The notes under the pieces are model-generated. The model saw only the letters and a list, made by a program, of their open reading frames with translations. It did not search any database and was not told the origin of the DNA. A program made the position numbers and the translations under genes. This document shows positions 56,456-64,000 of a DNA stretch of 64,000 nucleotides, one piece after another. The stretch's first letter is position 1, and every line of letters starts with the position of its first letter. Source of the stretch: Apiospora phragmitis (taxonomy: Eukaryota > Ascomycota > Sordariomycetes > Amphisphaeriales > Apiosporaceae); assembly GCA_038363925.1 (NCBI GenBank), contig JAQQWL010000013.1, positions 372,001-436,000 of the forward strand. The letters run 5' to 3'.

Positions 56456-59148
56456 CAGTAGATCCTCGACTCGGTGTTCAACACACCGAGGTAGACGAAG
56501 AGCATCATTGACTAACACTTGGTCGAACACAAAATAGGCTCAAACATGTATATACGTCTTAACAGTATTGAGTTTTCGGAAGATATTGTAGTTATCATAT
56601 TGCCGCACGCAGGCACGCATACAGACATGGTGGGGCGCGTGGAACAAAAGCGGATAGCGAGATGATCAGATTTGGAGAGGTCGATGCCATGAAGTAATGA
56701 GATAACGACTACCCATATTATGTCAAATACCAGAAGCATTGATTAGATTGTCAAGATTTTTGTTTCCCTCGTTGTGTCGACTGCCTAGGTATCTTTCCCC
56801 CCTTTCGTGAGCCACCCGCCAGCTCTGGTGGGATGGCCACACAACCACAGTACGCCGTTCTGATGTGATCCGGACACTGACAAGTCGATGATCTGCTGTC
56901 GGATTTGTAGGCGGCTAACCATGGTTCTTTACTCCTCACCCAATCGGCAATATGCTACGAGAGTATCGCGGAGAGATGCACTGGCCTTTATGAGATAGCC
57001 AGTGTCTTTCGTATGCTCGCCGCTCGTTTGGTGGTTGGAACGAATCCCGCAATCGCGAAGAGTGTTAGCAAGGCGATGTACCTGGACACTCCCGATGCAA
57101 CTAGTTGGTCACATTCATTCAGTGCCATTGGGTAGGAACCTCGTCGATTTGGTTACAGGATTTCTATGTTGACATGAGGTTGCCGCCTCATATATCGCTA
57201 TAGGGCAGGTTAACTTCAATGTTGTGCCAAGTTAGTGCAGCTACCACCCTCAACCTGAGTTAGGTAAGTACTGGACACACTCGAAGATCACGCTCCCGCC
57301 CCCGATCTTGCTTGTGTCCAAAGTAATGTAGATGATGCATTGACGGCAACCGCCAAAAGTTCCAAGATGAGCAGATAGATGATCACGACAATGAACTGGA
57401 TCGCATGTCGAAGCGGATCTCTTTTTTACTCGGGAGAATCGATCCGCTCTAGGTTGTGACGTCGGGTTACAAGGCATCATACCCACTGGCTGCATGTGGA
57501 GCTCCATCCACCTCTGGGGAGATCCACTGACTGGCTGGGCTTCCCTGGCAAGTCTGGCTTTGTCATCACGGCGGGTTAGGGAAGGAAATCAATTCGCGGA
57601 AAGTTCTTTGAATCTTTTCAGAGAATGGAATAGTTCGCCTTCATTGTTTTTATGCAATCATTTATCGTCTTGTTGCATTGATATACAGGCGTAGATACTT
57701 TATGTAGGTTACTTGGTGTAGATAAGGACTTCCAAGCGAGAGCCGTACACACCCACCTGGACTTTTGGTTGACCGAGAAATGAATGATGGATTCTGCAAG
57801 CATCCCACAACGGTACGATAACGCATCCCTTCCAAGTTTCAGACACCGAGATGATATATTGTAATAGGATGAACAATATGTCTGTATATCCGAATTACGC
57901 TAGCTGGAAGCGACCACTCTCGATGCGACACTGCGAGATGATGACTGATAGCGCAGAATGGAACCTTACAACTTAGGTTAGCAGATGCCTAAGTATTCCG
58001 CACATCGACCAATGACTCCCCAAAATAGTCCGAATTTGGCTGGGGCACTGGGGGTTCAAACCTCAAACCTGCTTGCCCTTAGCGTTCTGCCAATTACTGC
58101 GCCAATCCCGTTGATCAGATGATAGTTTACATGACTATGTGCAGTAGCTGAGAGCAAAGGACCGATGCCAGAGGCCCGTCGAGAAGGCACAGCGACGATC
58201 TCGCACAGCGCTTTGTTTTCCTTCCGCATAAAAAAGACAACTCGTCGTTATTGAATTACGTATGCACAAGCGCACCCAGTCTGCAACCCGCGCGCCGCCT
58301 GCATATTGTCGACACACCCATGATCCCTAATTAGGTTGGACATGTCCAATGCCAAGATCTGGGGGGCATCCAGACATCTTCTTCACACTTATCACCTACC
58401 ACCTCCTGGGATTTGGGAGCCGCAAGGTTACAGGGTCACATCATTGACGCAACATGACTTCTTGCTTCTGGAAGTGGAAGTGGTAGACGTATGCAATTCT
58501 TCTTATGCTGTCATTGTCACAACTCGCCGAAACGCCTCCCGACCGGTTTCTCGTGTTTCGGTCGCCGCCCATGTCATCCCGTTGCCATTGGCAGGTGGGA
58601 GGAGCCGGCTCATGGCCACAGATGTTTCCGTGCACGATAACCTACGCAATGTCTCGCGAGAAATGGAGACGAAGTGGGCATTGACGGCGGGCTTGGTTGG
58701 TGATCTCGCTTCTCCTACCCCACCGACCAGCCCCCTTGACCCCTGTTGGTTTTTCTAATCTGGGTGGGCTCGTATCCACGCCGCAGGATTCTGCCGCCGC
58801 AGGCTCACTCACACTCACAGCACACAGCCGAGACAGTACGGCAGGCAACAATGGATGAGCTTATCACAGCCCTGGTGTGCTGGGATTTGGGAACCCAGAG
58901 GTTCTACCCACTCGCTTGTCAGACTGGGACCAGGGCCCTTGAAAACGAGAGCCTCACCCACTTCGACTGCTGCCAAAACCTGGTCTGGAGCACTCTGGCC
59001 AGCTACTGCCTCGTCCACTTTGTTTCTCTCAGGCGGTTTCTTATTATAAGATAGATTGGCGACGGTTCGCACCTTTTGGTTATTTTGTTTGCTTTTTCCT
59101 TCCTTCTATTCTTTAGACCTTGTTCTTATAGATCTTACGTTATTGACA
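56456..59148. other. intergenic with a tRNA-like relic
   Basis: Apart from the tRNA-like sequence at 58032-58110 I find no gene. An open frame at 58336-58758 is low in protein-like features and is not called. Confidence 0.4.
58032..58110 (-). tRNA. tRNA-like relic or tRNA-derived SINE head
   Basis: On the minus strand a good A box (TTGGCGCAGTAATTGGC, about 58106-58090) is followed 30 nt later by a B box, GGTTTGAACCC (58062-58052). The T-stem TGAGG/CCCCA pairs at four of five positions. The D-arm is tRNA-like, but the anticodon arm and acceptor stem pair poorly, so this is not a functional tRNA. It could be a decayed tRNA or the Pol III head of a SINE. No tail or target-site duplication is obvious. 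Confidence 0.4.
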
Positions 59149-60298
59149 ATGTTGTCGTCCGGCCTGACCTTCAGCGGTGCTGCTGCTGCCCCTGCTCTCC
59201 GCCTCCGTTGTTGCACAGGCCGCTGTGGTGCCCACGCCAGCCGACTTGCACACCCGGCAAGAGACGGGCACGGGGAAGTGCACTGACGTCCACGTCTTCC
59301 TCGCCAAGGGCAACAATGAGCCCTATCCGGGCCGCCAGGGGAAGTTGGTGAACGCCATTTGCAAGGGCTACGAGAGCTGCGACTACGAGGACATTGTCAT
59401 GCAGAACATGCTGCCCGACCCGTACTGCGACGCGGTGCACGAGGGCGGGGCCAACACGGTCAAGCAGGTTGTGGCCTACAACAAGAAGTGCCCGGACACG
59501 AAGCTCGTGCTGAGCGGCTACTCCAGGGCGCGCACGCCTTGGGAGACGGCCTCAGCGGTGGCGGTGGTGTTTCTTCCAGGGCTGCGTCGAGAAGTCTGTC
59601 GAGCCTCCAGACCCTAAGAGTTCCGCTGGCAAAGCGGGTAAGTCAATGGTTTCCCTTTTCCTCCTCGACTCATGGCCGGCGCTAGTTTCCAGGCTTTCGG
59701 AATGCGCTTACAGCTGCTAACGGATCTGGTATTTTCTAGTGTCTGCCATTCTCACATTTGGCGACACGCGACATACGGCCGACCAGCCCGGCAATTACGA
59801 GAGCGGCGCGAGCGGCAACGGGCTCTTCCTCGCCCCGGCGACCAGTTGGCCAAGCTGAAGGCCTTCTCGGACCGCCACCGCGACTACTGCGTCGACACCG
59901 ACTCGATCTGCTCGGGCGCCGACCCCAAGAACCCCGGGGCCAAGTCGCACCTGACCTACTTCGACAACTTCACCGACGAGGCCGCCAAGTGGGTCAAGGA
60001 GAAGCTGGGCGACGACGTCAAGAAGGCCGACCCGTCTAAGACGACGGCGCCGGTGGCGAGCACGGATGTCACCAGCGCCAGCGGAAGCGCGTCGGCGTCG
60101 GCCTCCCTCGACCCTTCCAGCGCCAGCAGCATCTCGAACCTGCCCGCCAGCAGCACGACGGATTCTACGACGAATACGGGCGGCGCCGCCCAGGGTTCCG
60201 AGTCGGATAAACCCGACAGCGGTGCGGGGATGACCCTGGCCCCCCTGGGCCTTTGCACATTGGCTTTTGCCGCCGGTGTGGCGATCTTAATGGCTTGA
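59149..60298 (+). CDS. cutinase-family serine esterase with GPI-type tail (several frame breaks)
   Basis: Exon 1 is 59149-59637, intron 59638-59739 (GTAAGT...TAG, GCTAAC branch), exon 2 is 59740-60298. Signal peptide MLSSGLTFS + VLLLPLLSASVVAQA. Cutinase body: CTDVHVFLAKGNNEPYPGRQ, CDYEDIVMQNML, the nucleophile in LVLSGYSQGAH and a late Cys/acid/His region CVDTDSICSGADPKNPG ... SHLTY. A Ser/Thr-rich stretch and a hydrophobic end (LAPLGLCTLAFAAGVAILMA) suggest a GPI anchor at the cell wall. Such enzymes hydrolyse cutin, suberin or other polyesters. Single-base shifts are inferred at about 59176, 59523 (TCC for TCCC), 59570 (TTT for TTTT) and 59829 (CC for CCC). Each shift restores family sequence. 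Confidence 0.8.
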
Positions 60299-61115
60299 TA
60301 ATAATGACCGATGGGCGCAAATCTTTTTAGTGGCATTCACGACTATTATGGCGCATATTCTGGGTTCAGCATCATTCATGAGCATTTCACTCTTTTGGGG
60401 GTATTGGGAAGCAACATCAGCCAGCATCGGTGTTTCGGGAGTTCCGTCTTCTTTTTCGATGTATGATCGTCATGTATATATGTATCTTCTTTCTGGGGGG
60501 ACATCATCATCAGTTGCATCGAACCCTTCCACACGCTCCGGAGATCCTGGACGAGTTTAGAAATAATAATACCTAATCGCCTGTCTCTGGATATACACCA
60601 CTTTACCGATTCGTGATTGTGTCTTTTCTTTCCTGGATCGTTTTCCATTTCCAGTAGGTTGTTGAAGAAGAAGGAAGAAACCTGTACTGTGGGCTTCTCA
60701 GCCGATTCCACTTTACAAAACCCCCTTGCCCCTGGGCCCTGGCACCTGGGAGCGTCGCATCCCGCGGTCAGCCAGTCAGTCCCTGGAAAACGCGAGTCAG
60801 TCACATACGGAAATACATAGCCTCATCACAGCCATTCAGGGCTTCAGCCTTAATTGCTTCCTAGAACACATGAAACATGCAGGGGTCAAGAATTAAGGGT
60901 TTTTCGTGGCCAATGCCAATTTTCTGAATTCAGTTCTGGGAGCGTGATCTCATCTTATGGCTGTGTTGAAACAGCCAAGCTCCCTCCCTCCCTATAACGG
61001 AAACTTTCTATAGTATCGCCTGTTAGTAAAGAAGTTAATTAATATGTAGCATTTAGGATAAAGGTAAGGGGCTTAACGTACCATTCTCCAGCCAACAACA
61101 GACAAAGTCCTCCCC
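60299..61115. other. intergenic
   Basis: Convergent gene ends; the only contents I can suggest are 3' untranslated regions. Confidence 0.4.
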
Positions 61116-62045
61116 TCAGTTCTGCTGTTGCTGTTGCTGCTGCTGGGCGGCGGCAGCGGCGGCGAAGGCGTCGAACGCATCGGTCTGGTGCTTCTCAAAG
61201 CACTCGTTGGCGTTGCTGCACCGCAAGAACGTCCGGCTGCAGCTGGTCCAGCCGCACATGAACCGGTGGCCGCCACCGGCGTTGGCAAGGGAGCGGGGTG
61301 CTCCGCACGTGCATGCAGAGGTGCTCCTTCAGCTCGGCCTCCGTGGCGGTAGTGTGACCGCAGCTGGTGACCTGGCACACCGTGCCCATGTGGGTGGAAT
61401 TGACATGTCTCCGCATGTTCCCCCGGCCGGTGAACGCCTGGTTAACTCTCGACGTTAGTGTTGCTCTTTCAAGGTACAGGAAATAAAGAAACACATTTTT
61501 ATATATATTCCAGAAGGGGAAAGTGCGAAAGACAAAGTCGGCAATGACCCGTGTACTTCACCCTCCCGAGATTCATTAGAATGAGAATGAAGGAAAACTG
61601 GAAGTCGTACCTTGCCGCACTGCGGACAACGGACTCCGGGCTGGGCCTGGACGGGGGCGGGGGCGGGTGCGGGGGCGGTAGGAGCAACAGCGACACTAGG
61701 GGCGGAGGCGGCGTCGTCGTCGTTCTGGGCGTTCTCGGCCGCCCTGGCCTTCTTGGCTCGGATCTGGTCCGAGATGGAGGACTCAGGAGTCCACCGATCC
61801 TCCTTTCCTAAAAGGGGAGGGGTGTTCTCTCCTGGCCACTCATGGTTCTTGATTGCTAAATTCCGATTAGTATTTTTTTTTCATCTTTCATCGATCAACG
61901 AATAGGGCGAATCAAGAAGTAGTCGACACCATGAAGGCACGGCTTGGCCGCTTATTACTATGGGAGATGGGACGAGGTATGAATCATCGGCGATACTTAC
62001 AAGAGAGGCGGCGGCGGAAGGTGGTGGTGGTGGTGGTGGTGGCGA
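61116..62045 (-). CDS. C2H2 zinc-finger protein (5' end unresolved, one frame break)
   Basis: From the 3' end: exon 61437-61116, intron 61610-61438, exon 61847-61611, intron 62000-61848, exon upstream of 62001. Fingers: CPQCGKAFTGRGNMRRHVNS (a classic C2H2 split by an intron), CQVTSCGHTTATEAELKEHL and CGWTSCSRTFLRCSNANECF. The C-terminus is poly-Ala and poly-Gln. The middle exon encodes an Ala/Pro-rich linker. The upstream exon contains a (GGT)n tract that reads as poly-Pro in one frame. More 5' exons are likely (a Pro/Ser-rich open piece at 62295-62220), but I cannot settle the start. A one-base shift at about 61287 separates the second and third fingers. Probably a nuclear DNA-binding protein; no targets known. 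Confidence 0.65.
62012..62042. repeat. (GGT)n microsatellite
   Basis: About eight to ten GGT/GTG units in tandem inside or beside the 5' exon of the minus-strand C2H2 gene, where the reverse complement reads as Pro codons in one frame and His or Thr in the others. Such tracts expand and contract easily. Confidence 0.7.
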
Positions 62046-63815
62046 TGCAATTATTCAGAGAACTGTGAGCTGGTGAGTAAGTGAAAGCATCTGGGCAAGG
62101 GAATGGATGATGCCAACCTCCTCCAAACAAAGAAGCTACTTCGAGCCTGTTATCAAATCAGTTCCTGATCCTCAGAGAGGCGTGGTTATTATTAAATAAA
62201 CAGAGTGGAAAATATCCTTACCTTTGAGATGTGTGTTGGGCTTGGGAGAGGGGGGAGAGGAGGGGGCGGGAGAAGGTAGGGCTACGTTATTAATGAATTT
62301 CAAGTACCTGTATTCCCGATAGGACCTTGGGCAAAAGGAGGATAGGGAAACGTTGATAAGCAAGACTTTGTGCACGTTGTTCTGCCTTTTTTGTTCAAGG
62401 TCGCCGTAAAGTCATAACAGCCCGAAATTTAGTGTCGGGGTTCGTATCATGAGTCTGAAGGAGAGATCGATGAGTGTCGCAAAATGGTCGTCAATATAGT
62501 CGGCGATGTGCATGGACCACACGGGAGAGTGTGGGCACCTTGTAGAGACGGTGTCCGACCTAGGTATACGAGCACGGATAAGTGAATCACTCAAGAGCAG
62601 ATGAGGGTTTATGCTGATGCATGAGCACAAGGATAACGTTTGCAAGCCAGAAAGTTAAGATCCTCATGGGAAAATGGATTGTGAACAGAGGAAGGCCAGA
62701 TCAAAAGATGAGGATGGAGCTTGATATTATGCCCGACCCTATATACGACCCAATTTGTTCTTTCAACAGTGTGAAGGTTAAATACGCATAGTGTCTTCTC
62801 GGACGAGTTTATGAATGTTTAGGCATCAGTACTATTCTTCTTGCGTGGACATAGCGGCATAAAGCAGTGCGTTATAATACCGAACCGGAAAGACGATGAC
62901 AAAAAAGTAACTCTGACTGCATGTCTGATATAACACTGACGGGGGTGAGAGTAGGCCCAGTCCCTTTCGTTGTTTGGTGGGAAAGGCAAGGGCAGCACAA
63001 CGCTTCCTCTGAATCCTCAAATATCCGAAAATGAGGTGGCTTTGGTGTTATGAAGCGGCAACTCAGCATTGAAACTGAGGGATTTCTTTCTTTCTACTCC
63101 ACCTGGGAAGTGTTTTCAGCCTTTCACACCCGGCCTGACCCTGACCATGAACTTGTCCACATATGTATTTCAGCTGATGATATAGACCTGCTAACAGCCT
63201 ATTTGTGAAAATAAAATACGGCACATCAGACTAAAAGTTGCTCTTGTAATACGTTTCGCGTCCGATTATATCACTCTTCGCTTAAGTTGCTGAATAGCGG
63301 TAGTCGTAAGCAAGGTGAATGCTAGCCATTGCCTTTGGTCCAGAAAGTCTTGGCAATATCTATGGGGAGGTATGGACAGCGAAGGCAGATATGCCATGTT
63401 TTGGATGGAAATGCTGTCATAATGGTACGTTAGGACATCATTTCCACCCACCACACTTCTACCAAGCCACCGGGAAGAACGGCACGTCAGGAATTCGCTC
63501 CCCTGGCCGCCGGAGCAACTGGATTCAGGAGTTAGGCACCCAATTAAATCGCCTCTGATTGGCTGAACGACCTTGGTAGCTGACAGCACCATAGAACCCC
63601 ATCAGCCCCTCGGTATTTTCAGGCAACGGTATTTTGAATACAAGACAAGACATATATAAACACGAAGTGCAACGACCATCCAATGTGGCTTGTCCTGTCT
63701 TAGCATAGTGCATCGTCAGTCCTCATCCTGTCAAATCCCTCCTTGGAACTAGGCAAAACCCAGCCCCAGAAACCACCGCTATAATTAATACTTATCTCCA
63801 CCAAACACACTCACA
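62046..63815. other. mostly non-coding, may hold 5' exons of the C2H2 gene
   Basis: A Pro/Ser-rich open piece on the minus strand (about 62295-62220) is followed by a GTAAGG donor and may be a 5' exon of the C2H2 gene. The remaining 1.4 kb shows no gene; its end is the promoter of the next gene. Confidence 0.4.
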
Positions 63816-64000
63816 ATGAACCCCCCCAGCGTCGTCCCCCCTGTCGATGGCGACAGCAACACCAGCAACAACAAGTCTTTCTTAGACGATTTCGACATCG
63901 TCCTGGGCCTGCGGCTGACCAGCATCGGCCTCCTCTTCGCCAGCACCGTCCTCCACTTCAACGGCGACGAGTACACCCTCATGCTCAACGTGTTAGTCAG
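63816..64000 (+). CDS. N-terminal part of a gene cut by the right edge
   Basis: The ATG at 63816 opens a frame to the window end, MNPPSVVPPVDGDSNTSNNK then SFLDDFDIVLGLRLTSIGLL. After a hydrophilic start, a hydrophobic stretch (IVLGLRLTSIGLLFASTVL) suggests a membrane segment. The upstream 50 nt are CT-rich, as in other starts here. Too little remains to name a family. Confidence 0.5.
   Translation, partial: MNPPSVVPPVDGDSNTSNNKSFLDDFDIVLGLRLTSIGLLFASTVLHFNGDEYTLMLNVLV

Noticed and set aside
58336..58758. 140-codon plus-strand open frame
   Set aside because: Low-quality composition, no homology pattern and no splice structure.
6781..61290. Programmed ribosomal frameshifting as the cause of the many frame breaks
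   Set aside because: The sites share no slippery heptamer or downstream structure, occur in unrelated genes and often need two or more shifts in one gene. Indel errors explain them more simply.

Overview
The window is nuclear DNA from a filamentous ascomycete (Pezizomycotina, most likely Sordariomycetes). Genes on both strands are cut by short introns (about 50-190 nt) with GTRNGY donors and (T/C)ACTAAC or GCTAAC branch points. Recognisable fungal genes include a Cdc4-type myosin light chain, a Bir1/survivin-like protein with two BIR repeats, methylenetetrahydrofolate reductase, an M3 saccharolysin, a cutinase, a Clr5-domain protein and a DUF5672 protein. I see no bacterial operon, CRISPR array, rRNA gene or intact transposon.

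Layout. 0-12.3 kb: a metallo-beta-lactamase-fold protein, a secreted/membrane Cys-rich protein, a DUF5672 glycosyltransferase-like protein, a decayed Cys-rich gene, a Clr5-domain gene, a 97-residue conserved small protein and a conserved fungal hypothetical. 13.4-14.7 kb: a Ser-rich low-complexity protein. 15.1-20.0 kb: a decayed segment holding an aminoglycoside-phosphotransferase-like relic, a secreted-protein pseudogene and a broken C2H2 gene. 21.7-31 kb: an alpha/beta hydrolase, a divergent pair (CoA-binding protein and methyltransferase), Cdc4 and saccharolysin. 31.8-46.2 kb: Bir1, dienelactone hydrolase, an SH3-type protein, a DHH phosphoesterase, a small unknown and MTHFR. 46.2-50 kb is gene-free. 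50-64 kb: a single-pass membrane protein, a homeodomain plus C2H2 transcription factor, a cutinase, a C2H2 protein and the start of a gene cut by the right edge.

The neighbours do not form a pathway or a biosynthetic cluster; they look like ordinary scattered housekeeping and accessory fungal genes.

The strongest unexplained signal is that about ten otherwise well-conserved genes carry single-nucleotide frame breaks (about 20-25 in total). Many sit in short runs of one base and would be repaired by lengthening or shortening that run by one. The affected genes include Bir1 and are interleaved with intact ones, so uncorrected assembly indels are more likely than mass pseudogenisation. This caveat applies to any automatic gene model here. 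Other signals are a 25-nt near-identical 3' intron end shared by two unrelated genes 54 kb apart, two tRNA-like relics, and a transcription factor carrying repeated CENP-B-like helical modules.
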